The notes under the pieces: model-generated
Database searches by the model: none
Seen by the model: the letters and a program-made list of their open reading frames with translations, nothing else
What the model was told of the DNA's origin: nothing
Program-made: the position numbers and the translations under genes
Assembly (NCBI RefSeq): GCF_030052815.1
Contig: NC_079499.1
Location: 69,703,760-69,767,759, forward strand
Reading direction: 5' to 3'
Source: Hevea brasiliensis
Taxonomy: Eukaryota; Streptophyta; Magnoliopsida; Malpighiales; Euphorbiaceae
Length of the DNA: 64,000 nt
In this document: piece after piece, positions 1 through 11,293 of the stretch
How positions within the stretch are numbered: position 1 is the stretch's first letter
How the letters are laid out: each line of letters opens with the position of its first letter

Positions 1-391
1 GAGATTGGCTCCACACTAGGCATAGTCTCAATTTCAAACTGCACCTCTCTTTCCGGAGGCAATCTCGGTAATTCTTCCGGAAAAACATCCGGAAAATCCC
101 ATACCGTAGGAATATCTTTAAGATCTGGACTCCCCACCTAGGTGTCTATCACATGAGCTAGATAAGCTTCACATCCCTTTCTAATCATCTTTCTAGCAAG
201 CGCAGCTGAAATGATGTTGGATGGCAATAACTGCCTCTCCCCTTGTATCACTATGTCTGCATACTCGAGAAGACCAAAAGTGACTGTCTTCAGTCTATAG
301 TCGATCATGGCATGATGCCTGGCTAACCAATCCATGCCCAAGATGATATCATAATCTCAGAAGGGCATGTCAATTAAGTCTGACAGGAATT
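1..391 (-). pseudogene. Ty3/Gypsy pol fragment (protease to RT N-terminus)
   Basis: Read on the minus strand this encodes the end of the protease domain ([13 protein letters not shown]), the linker ending in AYLAHVIDT, and the start of reverse transcriptase ([17 protein letters not shown], then the ETMP region). It closely matches the homologous stretch of Tekay-1 at about 9250-9650, so it is a chromovirus-type Gypsy element of the same group. The window edge cuts it on the left. On the right homology stops at about 391, in the middle of the protease and without any LTR, and Angela-type LTR sequence begins. An in-frame stop lies just before the VIDT end region. It is a dead fragment. Confidence 0.85.
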
Positions 392-432
392 TATGTGTGT
401 GACTCACTAGGCTCATCACTAATTGGCGATGA
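392..432 (-). mobile_element. Angela-2 LTR, distal fragment
   Basis: This short piece is the reverse complement of the Angela-1 LTR near 30150-30195 (the GTGTGACTTACTAGGCTCAT part). It continues directly at 15503 once solo LTR s1 is removed. The rest of the LTR towards its sense 3' end is absent, so Angela-2 is truncated here. Confidence 0.75.
428..432. repeat. Target-site duplication of solo LTR s1
   Basis: GATGA here pairs with AATGA at 15498-15502. The uninterrupted Angela LTR reads CAATGAGAC at this point, so the left copy has one substitution. Confidence 0.75.
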
Positions 433-2789
433 TGTAACACCGCTATTTGGATAGCATGGTGTATTTCACTGATCCGGTGATTGATGTCGGTCTGAATAAT
501 TAAGGGGATTAGAACCACATCTAAGATAACTAGATAAGCCCTGAAGACAAATAATTAGTAATTGCCAAATAATTAAGTATAAATAAGAAAAATAGAACAC
601 AAAAAGTTAAATAAACCGAGAAACACAGCGATGAGTTTGAATTAGGACTATTGTGAACACAGTGGAAAAGAGAAAATCACGAAAATGAATTGTTAAGCAT
701 GTCAAATTATTAGGTCAGGGATCCAGAAGAAATATTGAATTATTTGCAAACCGGATCGAACCGGCGAGGGGCAATCTGGTCAATTTACCTCTAGAGCTGA
801 CTCTTGACTTAACTATCCAATAAAATTGGAAAAAAGAAAATTTCGGGATCAAGAATTAAATTAAAGAACTAAAGAAAAATAAATAAATAAAAAGAAAAAG
901 AAAAAGTTGAAAAAGTTTATTACATCATGCATGACATCATGCATGATGCAATAAACCTAACAATTAAAAAAATTTAAATTCTAGGATAATTTTGTCTTAC
1001 TAAAGGTTTAAAAATTCATAAAAGAAAAGAGAAAAAAATAAAATTCACTCTTCTTCTTCCTTGTTGCTGTGACCCATTCTCACTCTCTCCCTCACTTCAC
1101 CATTAAAACAACTCCCATAGAAGCTTGATCAAAGCTTTCAAAACCTCACTTTGTCCTCAAAAATCCCAATTAAACCTTGTTAACTTCACTTGAGAAAAAG
1201 CTTGAGCAAGAAAAGAAAAGAGGAATTGAGGAAGAGAAACTTCAAGTTGAGGTAAGAAATTAAATTGAAATTTAATGTTTAAAATACATATTTTGAGTTA
1301 CTTTAACTTAGATTTCATCCTTAAAATCAAAAGAAAACATGGTTGAGCGACCAAACATAAATTTTGGCTAGCTAGGGTTTAGGTTTGAGAATGAATGATT
1401 TTGATGCAAATGAAGAAGTAGTTAAGTGCAAAAGAGTGTAAAGGTATTAATTATGCATTTAGATTTTATCAAATAAGCTAAGCATGAAAATTAGGGTTTA
1501 GCACCTAGGGTTTTGGGAGGAAAAATGTGAGAATTAGCCAAATGATGTGTTTGACCTTACCTAAGTTGGAAAATGGTCATGTATGACCAATTGTGATGAG
1601 TAGAAAGTGTTAGAACTAAATTGAAATTCGGATTAGATATGGTCATTCTGCAGGCAGCATGACTAAGGTCCCTTTCAGGAATCAAAATTGAAATTTTACC
1701 AACCCAATTGGTGTGAGGCTAATTGGGAATAAAACTAGACACAAAATGGCACATATTTTATTAGGAATCATGCCTAGAAAGTGACCATAACTTAGTGAAC
1801 AAATTAGCCAAATCCGGATTAGGCAAATTGACCTATACAAAAATGACCAAATAAACAGGTTTGTTCATTTGGCCATAACATTGGCTAGGCAGGTCCAAAT
1901 GACCTGAAATTTTACCAATAGAAAGCCGAGACATAGCCCTACAACTTTTATAAGGAATAAAAGTCCAAATTATACCCTTAACCAAGTCATTTAGCCACCC
2001 AAAGTTAGTGAGCCAAAACTGCCAGAACCAAATTAGGTGCCAAAAAAATCTGGGTTAGACCTATCCGACCGGCCATGTTCAAATCACTATAACTTGAGCT
2101 AAAAAACTCTAAATAGAGTGATTCAAAAAGGAAAATAAAGTTAAGAAAATAAGGAACAACTTCTATGAAGAAAACTTAGCCAAATTCTAACAGCAACATG
2201 ACCAATGTAACAGTACAAAATAGGACACCAAAATTGAAAATTTGAAATTTATGCCTAAAAGACTTAAGATTTGAGAAAACAACCAAAACCAACAAATTAG
2301 GTAACCAAAATGTGGTATGTGGGTGAAATTAGAATTCCCATACCTATTAAGCATTAGAAAGTCAATCAATTTGACTTGAATAGTCTCGTGAATACAATTT
2401 TTAAAGAATGAAAAGTTTCGCATATTAAAGCTAGGTATAAGTATATTTGAATTCATTTTTGGACTTATGATAAATTGTGATACTGAAACACTATGAAATT
2501 ATGTGTTTTAGTTGAAAAGAATACCGGGAAAGAACCCGAGGCATCGAGTTAAGGCCAAGAGGTGACTCGTTTAAGGTTTGTGGACAACATCAATATTCTT
2601 TAAAATTCATTTACAAAATGCATGTAATGAATTGCTTATATTGTAAAATGTGTATTATGGTTTTGACTTAAATTGTTGAAAGTTTATTTGTTTGTGTTTG
2701 AAATGGAAATAAATGTTTGATAAATTATTAAGATAGTTTTGAAACCACAGTGTCATGACTATATATTTGAATATCTCACTAGCATGACT
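433..2789 (+). mobile_element. Solo LTR s1 (Tekay type), 5' part
   Basis: It starts TGTAACACC and is homologous, in reverse orientation, to the LTRs of Tekay-1. It holds a pyrimidine-rich leader (about 1060-1100), a donor-like GAG|GTAAGA at 1252 and several diverged copies of the CCATAACT module. The part ends at TGACT (2785-2789), where Tekay-1 was inserted. No gene is present; the short minus-strand open frame at 2187-2456 lies in LTR sequence and matches nothing. Together with 14421-15497 the LTR is about 3.4 kb and has no internal region on either side, so it is a solo LTR. Confidence 0.88.
2785..2789. repeat. Target-site duplication of Tekay-1
   Basis: TGACT here and TGACT at 14416-14420 directly flank the terminal TG and CA of Tekay-1. 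The flanks rejoin s1 at a site whose homologue in Tekay-1's own LTR reads CACTAGCACGACTAGTGG. Confidence 0.93.
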
Positions 2790-3451
2790 TGTCACACCTT
2801 ACCCCTCTGTAAGGCATCACATGATCTCGTAGAATACCTAATGAACTACCGCACTTCACCTACCGATAACTCATTAAGTACCCTACAAGGGATTTTAAAA
2901 CAATTTTCCTATTTTTGATAAGTGGTGAGCATTTCTAATAAGTGTTTAAAACATTTAGTTGAATTTAAAACTAATTAATATTTTTGGCCATTTTAGTTTT
3001 CCGCAAATTTTATAAAAATTTTGACAGAGTTTCCTCTGTATTTTGAGAAAACCGTTCTTCGAATACCTGTAAAAAGCACTTCTAAAAGTTTTTCTCAACC
3101 ACTACTTCAGTTTCACAATCAAACTCAATCAATTTCTCAAGATTCACAAGTTCAATAATTCTCAAAATACTGTCAATCAATATCATTCATATTTCATTAA
3201 AAACAAAACAATTTGTACACAACCTTACAAATTTATATCAAAAGAAACACAAACTAAACTTTATTACAAACTTCATACAAATTTGTGTACAAGCTGCTCA
3301 AGACCCATTTTTACATGTCCATACATTTATGTGCAATATATACATCAAAAGAAGTATTTACAGTTAGGGTATAAATTATACCCGAAGGCTTCAAGCTGAT
3401 GACTTCACACACCTCAGCAGCTCAGTCTGCTGCTCCTCTAGTCTCTCAGAT

Positions 3452-5584
3452 CTGCGCATAATAAAGCTATCGCTGAGTACTAGGACTCAGTGGTGCACAA
3501 TATACTAAAATAATCTTTATGCAAAACTTAAAGCACATTCATTCAAAAATTTGGCTAAACATGAAAATTAAATACAATCATGCATTGTGAGATTTTACAT
3601 GTAAACCAAGTTCATTTCAAAGTATCAAAACACATTTCATAAAACCCACAGTTAGATCACGCCATTCGAAACAAATAGAATCTCAATAGCCAGAGGCTAA
3701 AGAGAAATCACATGAATCTCAATAGCCAGAGGCTAAAGAGAAATCATATCACAAGGCTAGCTAGCTCAAATATATGGATATCCATTCACATCCTCTTCTA
3801 CTTTCACACCTCAACACTTCTCCAGAGAAGGAATCAAAATTCGAAACTAATTACCCCCACTAGTCGTGCTAGTGAGGTGTTCAAATATATGGTCATGACA
3901 CTGTGGTTTCAAAACTTATCTTAACAATTTGCTAAACATTGTCATTTCAAATATACACAATAACTTTCACAATTTAAATCAAACATCATAAAAATGCTAT
4001 AATCCAATATTTCACATTATTCAAAACATTATGCAAAAGATGATTATAAAAGTATATGTTGTGCACAAACCTCAAACGAGTCGCCTGTTGGCCTTGACTC
4101 GACTCCTCGGTTCTGTCCGGTATTCTTTCCACTGAAACACGAAATTTTCCAATGTTTCAGTACTAAAACTTAAAATAAATCCAAAATAAACTTAACTTCA
4201 CATTTACCTAGCTCTAACGTGTTAAATTCGACGTTCTCGAAATTTTGTGTTTCGGGTTACTATTCATTGCACTATTCAAGTCAAATTATTGACTTTCTAA
4301 GGCTTAATGGGTATGGGAACTCCAACTTCACCCACATACCACAGTTTGGTCACCAAACTTGTTGGTTTTGGTCATTTGTTTAAAGCTTAGGTCATTTTGG
4401 CAAAATTGCCAATCTTCGCTTTTGGTTCTCCGAAGTTGTACTGTTCCATTGGTCGATCTACTGTTGGAATTTGACAAAACTTCCTTCATAGAAAATGTTC
4501 CTTATTGTCTTAAGTGTATTCTCATTTTTGGATCACCCCAATCGGAGTTTTGTAGCTCAAGTTATAGCCAAAATAAGTTTACTGTTCACATGTACTGTTC
4601 ATACTGAGATTTTAGTGCTGGCAGATTTTTGGTCCAACTTTGGTTAATAATTTGACCAAGTTAAGTTCATAATTTGGTCTCACTTTCTTCATATGAAATG
4701 TTGTACTATGTCTTAGGTTTCCATCGGTTCAAGAATCGCCTAAATCCGAGTTTTCTAGAGAGAGTTATAGCCATCCAAACATTGCTGCTCAATGAAAATT
4801 CTGCAGAATCTCAGTACAGTAATTTAATTTTGCTCAATGATTTTGAAAGGGTTAATGGCCTAATTTGGGTTGGTGTTCTTCATGAAAGTTTTAGGTCTAT
4901 ATCATATCTAATTGCTGGTAAAATTTCAGGTCAATTTGACCTACCTAGCTCGAGTTATGACCACTGTTCATTTGGTCAGTTTAGTGCAGTGGCAGCATGC
5001 AATCAATCCACTTTGGTCAATTGTTTCACCAAGTTTTGGTCAGTTTTTGGCCATGGTTCCTTAATGAAAATTGTGCTCTTTTATGTTTATTTTCATCTCC
5101 AATTGGTGGCATATCAATTGGACTTGTAAAATTTGAGTTTTGGTCCTTCAAAGTGGGTTTGGTCATGCTGCCAGCAGCATGACCATTGACCTACGAATTT
5201 GATTTTTATTCCAACAATTCCCACACAACTTATTTGGTCATAATTGACCATTATTTCACTTCACAATAAAGTCCAACATGCCATTTATGCATTTTTCCCA
5301 AAATTTGGTTCACAACCCTAGCATTTAAAACCCTAACTCATCAATTTCACTACTTTGTTGCAATTAATCACACTTAATGGTTTTAATACTAATCATTCAA
5401 CCAAGAAAGGTTTCTAAACTCATTCAAATGTATCATATCCATGCAAATCATATTCCTCTCAAGCTGCCCAAAATTTCAGTTTAATTCTTCCCCCATATTT
5501 GTTTCATTTAAATCAAGTTCTAAGCTCACTTTCAACCATCACATGTGCATTTGAATGGATAAATGAAGAGTTTAGCATACTAAC
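3452..5584 (-). other. Predicted LTR leader intron (Tekay-1 3' LTR)
   Basis: On the minus strand a donor-like AAG|GTTAGTA starts at 5584 and TTATTATGCGCAG|A ends at 3452, a span of 2133 bp. The hairpin ends 21 nt before the acceptor. Same layout as in the other Tekay LTRs; unproven. Confidence 0.45.
3473..3490 (-). other. Conserved LTR hairpin
   Basis: CTGAGT-(6 nt)-ACTCAG, a 6-bp perfect stem beside the GGTGCAC motif. Its arms differ in compensating ways from those of Tekay-2 (CTAAGC/GCTTAG). Confidence 0.7.
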
Positions 5585-6461
5585 CTTAGGTGAACCTTAA
5601 ATCTTCACTTTTTGTTCTTCTTCTTCCTTCTTCTTCTTGCTTTCTTATGCTTCTTCTATACTCTTCAAGATGCAATAATGAAATTCATGTGGAGAATTTT
5701 AGGGAAAGCATGTTTAATTTAGGGTTTCAAAAGCTTGGTTAGACTGATCCATGGTGGAAGATGAAATAAGTGAGAGGGAAGAGTGAGTCACGTTTTCCTT
5801 TTGAAGATGATGAATTTAATTTTTTTCTTTTGTTTCTTTTATTTATTTTGCTATGGAAGACCATAAATATCAAATTTAATAAATATTTAATAAATTTGTT
5901 TATGACATCATTAATGATGTCATCAACTTTGACTTTTCCAACCTCTTTCCTTTTCTTTTTTTTTTATTTATTTTCTATTAGTTCTTTAATTTTATTCTCG
6001 ATTCAAATTTTTTTCTCCGATTTTATTTGTGATTAGGTCGAGTCACTCGGGTCAATTGACCAAATTGCCCTCGGCTTCATCCGGTTTGAGATAATCCAAT
6101 ATTTCTTCCGGCTCCCGACCTAATTATTTGACCGCTTAACAGCTTCTTTTCATGGTTTTCTTTTCCACTGTGTTCATAAGGGTCCTAAGGACCGCAGCGT
6201 CACTACTTTTTACGGTTCGAATTTGAGTTTAGAATGACTTATGATCATTCGAGGAGGTCACTCATCGCCGTGACTCTACTGCGTTTAACCTCTTATGTTC
6301 TGTTTTTCTTATTTATAGTTAACTAATTAAACATTACTAATTATTTGTGTTTATGGCTTCTCAAATTGTCTTAAGTGTGGCCCTAATCCCATTAATTGTC
6401 CGGACCGACACCGGTCACCGAAACAGTGAAATATACCAGGCTATACAACGGGGGTGTTACA

Positions 6462-6474
6462 ATTCTCCCCCCCT
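6462..6474 (-). other. Polypurine tract of Tekay-1
   Basis: In the sense direction a run of G and A (AGGGGGGGAGAAT) directly precedes the 3' LTR start TGTAACACC, the expected place for the plus-strand primer. Confidence 0.85.
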
Positions 6475-6479
6475 TAAAT

Positions 6480-6498
6480 AAATTTCGTCTCGAAATTT
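6480..6498 (-). other. Palindrome at pol 3' end of Tekay-1
   Basis: AAATTTCG-TCT-CGAAATTT, a perfect 8-bp inverted repeat just before the PPT. Tekay-2 (39168-39187) has the same arms and Tekay-3 (45139-45158) has them with one change. Confidence 0.75.
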
Positions 6499-7240
6499 TT
6501 ACCTGGTATCAATCTCTGAACAGCTGTGGGTGTTGTCTCCTCATGTCCTCCTCTCATTTCCAAGTAGCTTCTTGGCCCGAATGATGGTTCCACAGCACTT
6601 TTACCAACGGTATCTGCTTATTCCGTAGCTGCTTCACCTCATAAGCCAGAATCTTTATGGGTTCTTCTTCATATGTGAGGTCTGGATTCACTTCTATTTC
6701 TTCTACTGGTAGTACATGAGATGGGTCTGATCGGTACCTCCTCAACATGGACACATGGAAGACATTATGTATCTTCTCCAACTCTGGAGGTAGTGCCAAC
6801 CGATATGCCAAAGGACCCACTCTTTCTAGAACCTCATATGGCCCGATAAAACGAGGACTCAGTTTCCCCTTTCTGCCGAATCTCATAATTCTCTTCCAAG
6901 GAGAAACTTTGAGGAAAACTTTCTCACCCACTGCATACTCAATATCCCTTCTCTTCAGATCAATGTAGGACTTCTGACGGTCTGATGCAGTCTTAAGTCG
7001 ATCTCGAATCACCCTGATTTTCTCTTCAGTTTGTTGAACAATTTCGGGTCCAATCATTTTTCTTTCACCCACGTCATCCCAACACAACGGGGTTCTACAT
7101 TTCCTGCCATACAAAGCTTCATATGGAGGCATCCCAATGCTTGATTGGTATCTGTTGTTGTAAGCAAACTCAATCAAAGGCAAGTGTGTATCCCAACTAC
7201 CCTCAAACTCAATCACACAAGCCCGTAGCATGTCCTCCAA
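6499..7240 (-). pseudogene. Tekay-1 integrase C-terminus and chromodomain-like tail
   Basis: The 228-codon frame 6554-7240 begins at MEDMLRACVIEFEGSW and includes the AYNN and EALYGRKCRTPLCW segments of the integrase C-terminal region. The SPRFIGPYEV and HNVFHVSML motifs follow, then the chromodomain-like IPLVKVLWNHHSGQEATW. In full-length relatives the tail goes on through an acidic helix to PQLF; here a stop directly after EATWK cuts it, although PQLF is still readable in the same frame beyond. The integrase inserts cDNA, and the tail is thought to guide it to methylated histone. Core motifs lie in the next segment, separated by a frameshift near 7250. Confidence 0.9.
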
Positions 7241-7860
7241 AATCTGAATTACCCTCTCGCATCGCCATCCGTCATGCGTGGGTGGAATCTGATACTAAAG
7301 TTCAATCTAGTTCCTAGGGCTCTCTGAAGACTACCCCAATCTAGAAGTGAACCTAGGATCTCTGTCTGACACAATAGATACTGGCACTCCATGCAGTCTC
7401 ACAATCTCATCGATGTATAACTTGGCCAATCTTTCTAAACTGTAATCCATCCGGACTGGCAGAAAATGGGCAGATTTAGTCAATCTGTCAACAATGACCC
7501 AAACTGCATCATGACTCTTCTGTGTCCTCGAAGTCCCATCAAAAAATCCATCATTATTCTCTCCCATTTCCACTGCATCGCGGTAGTGGATGCAACAACC
7601 AATGGTACGTGATGCACTGGCATTACTTGCTGACAAGTTAGGCTTTTGGATACAAATTCTGCCACATCCATTTTCATACACATAAACAATTAATTCTACT
7701 TTAGCCCTCTAAACATTTTTGTTCCACCAGGGTGCATGGCAAATGGTGACTCATGTGCTTGCTTCAAAATGATCGCCTCAAATCAACATCATTAGGAACA
7801 CACATTACGCCTCGGTGTAGCAAGAGACCATCATCTCCGATTGAGAATTACGGTTTCTTG
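7241..7860 (-). pseudogene. Tekay-1 integrase zinc-binding and catalytic core (frameshifted)
   Basis: Two overlapping frames (7331-7681 and 7480-7689) together cover the core. Recognisable are HPGGTKM and SLTCQQV (zinc-binding part, with Ser where relatives have the first Cys), MMDFLMGL with the first catalytic Asp, [17 protein letters not shown], and [10 protein letters not shown] with the second Asp. The DGQSE region carrying the catalytic Glu is garbled at about 7250-7275. A frameshift near 7500 and another near 7330 destroy the protein. Confidence 0.85.
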
Positions 7861-7863
7861 CCC

Positions 7864-8450
7864 TCATGGACTTCTTCCATCGACCGATACTTCGATCATT
7901 ACGAGCGACCATTCTAATCGATCAACCAACACTGGCTGTACATGCCATGCAATTGCTGTTTGCCCATCATCATTAATCTCTAAACTGGCATGTAATGATC
8001 TCAACTCATGTACCAAAGACAAAGGAGTAACTTGTAGATTTGCCATAGTCTTACGACTTAAGGCGTCAGCCACCACATTAGCTTTCCTGGCTGATAGTCT
8101 ATCAGACAATCGTAGTCTTTTATCAACTCTAACCATCTCCTCTGTCTCAAATTCAGCTCTTTTTGGGTGCCCAAATACTTCAAACTCTTATGATCTGTGT
8201 AGATGTAACACTTTTCCCCATATAAATAATGTCTCCAGATCTTAAGAGCAAACACAATGGCTGCAAGCTCCAAATCATGTGTTGGATAATTCCTCTCATG
8301 CGGTTTCAGCTGGCGTGATGCATAGGCAATGACATTTCGATCTTGCATCAACACACAACCTAACCCGTTGTGAGAAGCATCAGAATCAGTATATTCTTTA
8401 CCCTGTGGGTAAAGTTAGGGCTGAGCTTCACCAAACATCTCTTCAATTCA
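7864..8450 (-). pseudogene. Tekay-1 RNase H and linker
   Basis: Frames 8058-8354 and 7864-8136 give the RNase H of the Gypsy polyprotein: [11 protein letters not shown] with the first catalytic Asp, [26 protein letters not shown] with the Glu, and YTDHKSLKY with another Asp. The connection to integrase ([11 protein letters not shown]) follows. A frameshift at about 8060-8100 splits the domain and another separates it from RT. The enzyme would degrade the RNA strand during reverse transcription. Confidence 0.88.
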
Positions 8451-9535
8451 TCAAAACTCACTGTGGCATTTATCCGTCCACTGAAATTTTACATCTTTTC
8501 TAAGCAGCTTGGTCAATGGAGATGCCAACATGGAGAATCCCTTCACAAATCTACGGTAGTATCCAGCTAAACCCAGAAAACTACGAATTTCTGTGACATT
8601 TCTGGGTGGCCTCCAATTAAGGACAGCTTCAATCTTACTTGGATCTACCTTGATGCCCTCTTCTGATACTACATGCCCCAAGAAAGATATCTCCTTCAGC
8701 CAAAATTCACATTTCGACAATTTGGCATATAGCTGTTTCTCCCTCAAAATCTGCAGTACAATCCGCAGATGTCTATCATGCTCTTCTGCAGTCCTCGAAT
8801 AGACCAATATATCATCAATGAATACCACAACAACCTGGTCGAGGTATGGTCTGAAGATAGTGTTCATCAGATCCATAAAAGCAAATGAGCATTAGTTAAC
8901 CCGAATGGCATAACCAAAAACTCATAATGGCCATAGCGGGTTCTAAAGGCAGTTTTAGAAATACTCTGCTCTTGTACCTTCAGCTGATAATAACCTGATC
9001 TCAGGTCAATTTTGGAGAACACAGCTGCACCCCTCAACTGATCAAACAAGTCATCAATGCGGGGTAATGGATATCTATTCTTTATTGTCACCTTATTCAA
9101 CTGTCGATAATCAATACACAAGCGGAGAGTGCCATCTTTCTTCTTTACAAACAACACTGGCGCTCCCCAAGGTGACACACTAGGGCGGATAAAGCCCTTG
9201 TCAAGCAATTCTTGCAACTGCACTTTCAATTCTTTCAATTCTGCAGGTGCCATTCTATATGGCGTTATGGAGATTGGGTCCACACCAGGCATAACATTAA
9301 TCTCAAATTGCACTTCTCTTTCTGGAGGTAATCCTGGTAGTTCATCAGGAAATACATCCGGAAAGTCACATACAGTAGGGATGTCCTTCAGTGCTGGACT
9401 CCGCACTTGGGTGTCTATCACATGTGCCAAATATGCTTCACACCCCTTTCTAATCATTCTTCTGGCTAGTGCAGCCGAAATGATGTTTGATGGCAGTAAA
9501 TGCCTCTCCCCGTGTATTACCACATCACCGTACAA
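8451..9535 (-). pseudogene. Tekay-1 reverse transcriptase
   Basis: Frames 8867-9535 and 8451-8876 encode nearly the whole [61 protein letters not shown] with a catalytic Asp, [13 protein letters not shown] and [14 protein letters not shown] with the FIDD active site. A 1-2 nt shift after TNA (about 8870) splits it. The start upstream is shared with the protease frame. The other RT motifs look intact, so this copy decayed mainly by indels. Confidence 0.92.
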
Positions 9536-10098
9536 AGGGAGACCAAAAGTGTATCTTGATCTAAATCAATCATAGCGTGATGCCTGGCTAACCAATCCAT
9601 GCCCAAGATAATATCATACTCTCTGAAGGGCATTTCAATCAAGTCTGACAGGAAAACATGTCCTTGGATCACCAAAGGACAATCTCTATAAATTCTGTTG
9701 ACCCGGACTTCTTGTCCTAACGGACTAGTTACTAGCACTTCAAAATCCATTTGCACACATGGAACAGCAAGTGAACTGACTATGCTAGCACTAACATATG
9801 AATGGGTTGAACCCGGATCAAACAATACAAATACTTCTTGATCAGAGATAAAGAATGTACTGACTACAACATCAGAAGTCTCAGCCTCTTCTCGCTGTCT
9901 CATCGTGTAGACTCTGGCTGACGCACTTCCTTGTGCAGACTGACCAACTGTGCCCTGACTGCCTGAAGCAGTGCCTCTACCTCTGCCTCTTCCTCTGCCA
10001 ACAGACTGTGAACCTCTAGGAGCAGGACTCTGAATAGATGCCTCGGCAGTAGTAGGAGTTGGACCATATCTCGGAGCACTAGTACAATCTTTAGCCAT
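9517..10098 (-). pseudogene. Tekay-1 aspartic protease region
   Basis: The 193-codon frame starts in the gag zinc knuckle (MAKDC), crosses a Ser/Gly/Arg-rich linker, and reaches [19 protein letters not shown] and [16 protein letters not shown], typical of plant Gypsy proteases. The catalytic triplet is DPG instead of D[ST]G, as in Tekay-2, so this looks like a lineage trait rather than decay. The frame shifts at about 9540, before the RT. Confidence 0.88.
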
Positions 10099-11106
10099 AT
10101 GGCCTTTGCCTCCACAGTTAAAACAGGCTCCAGTGGCCCAATAGCATTCCCCCCCATGAATCTTGCCACAAGTCTCACAGGGCGAATATGAACCGCTGAT
10201 CGCCGACTAGACCTAGGGGTCTCGACTGAAAATCTGCCTCTGCCACCGCCACCTCGACCCTGCTGGGTCCACTAAACTTCTTTTTCTTTCCGAGGTAGCA
10301 CCGTAACTCGCTCAACTGATTTTTCCCCCTTGTCTTTTCTAATTTCTCGACTTTTTCCTTCACCGGGTTTGCTTCGCTTCAACTCTCTCCAATTCAAGTG
10401 CTTGAGACATAAGCTCGAGAAGTTCTTTGTGTCGAAATCCTACAACTTGCATCCGTATGCTGGGCTTCAAACCCGTTTCAAATCTCTTGCACCTTGCCTT
10501 ACTGGTAGTAAGGAGACTCTCCGCATAGTGACTCAAGCGGGAGAACTCCCTCTCATACTCCACCACTAATCGATTTCCTTGTTTTAAGCTCAAAAATTCT
10601 TGCAGTTTCTGATCAACATATGCATCTGGGATGTATTTTTGTCTAAACTCTCTGATGAAGTCATCCCAGGTCAGCACTGGTGGTTCTGCCAAGCTGTGGG
10701 GGATGGTCTTCCACCAATCATATGCATCCCCTTGCAGTAGCGACACAGAATATTCAAACTTCAACTCATCTGGGCAGTGCAATTTCTTAAACACTCTGTC
10801 CATTCTTTCGAGCCATTGCTCTGCCTTCTAAAGGGTCCACAGATGCTTTAAATTCTGCAACCCCATACTTCAATAATTTATCATATTGTCCGGCCGAGGC
10901 GGTGGTTGTGCCACAGTGGTTGGGGTGGAGCTTGAACGGGCATACCTGACCATTTGTTGAAACATCGCAGCCATCTCAGGCGAATCGTGCAGAAATCGCG
11001 GCATTTGTGGGGGTGTCGCTGACCAACTAACATTCTCGCAAAGTCGGGCTTCCCCTTGTGCCTCGGCTTCAACAGATCGCTCAATCGAGCGATCCCCTTC
11101 TTCCAT
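10099..11106 (-). pseudogene. Tekay-1 gag with CCHC zinc knuckle
   Basis: The N-terminal frame is 10870-11106 (MEEGDRSIERS); the core gag domain is 10360-10803 with LERMDRVFKKLHCP, VSLLQGDAYDWWKTIP and REFRQKYIPDAY. The nucleocapsid end has CETCGKIHGG and then CFNCGGKGHMAKDC, a perfect CX2CX4HX4C knuckle at about 10096-10137. Frameshifts at about 10180 and 10360 and stops at about 10805-10870 interrupt the frame. Gag would form the virus-like particle and bind the RNA. At the codon that is TAG in Tekay-2 and Tekay-3 this copy still has Gln (SLLQGDAY). Confidence 0.88.
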
Positions 11107-11293
11107 TTTAGTCTGAAGTTAGGGTATCTCCTGAACAAGTAACACATGGAGATTTCCCTCCGTTAGTTCATATTCATGATGTAATACACTGTATGTAACA
11201 ATTATGGACATTGAGCAGTTGTACTTAACAAGAAAGACACAAATTTATATGTTAAAACATACTTCAAAAATTTGCTCTGATACCACTAAAACA
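11107..11293 (-). other. Tekay-1 5' leader with primer binding site
   Basis: Between gag and the 5' LTR. The PBS is at 11274-11285 (sense TGGTATCAGAGC, complementary to the 3' end of initiator tRNA-Met), separated from the LTR by 8 bp. The other bases are AT-rich leader with no recognisable signal. Confidence 0.88.

Larger units (their letters stand above)
2790..6461 (-). mobile_element. Tekay-1 3' LTR
   Basis: It runs from TGTCACACC to GGGTGTTACA, 3672 bp, and is longer than its 5' partner because it keeps a segment (about 5055-5641) the partner has lost. In the sense direction it contains U3, a donor-like AAG|GTTAG at 5584, modules near 4954, 4764 and 4561, a hairpin at 3473-3490 and an acceptor-like GCGCAG ending at 3452. 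Open frames such as 4674-5129 on the opposite strand fall in the module array and are not genes. Confidence 0.92.

Noticed and set aside
4674..5129. 151-codon open frame, with a near-identical one at 13170-13607
   Set aside because: Both lie at the same place in the two LTRs of Tekay-1, antisense to the element and within the module array; no domain is recognisable, and similarity reflects LTR duplication, not coding.
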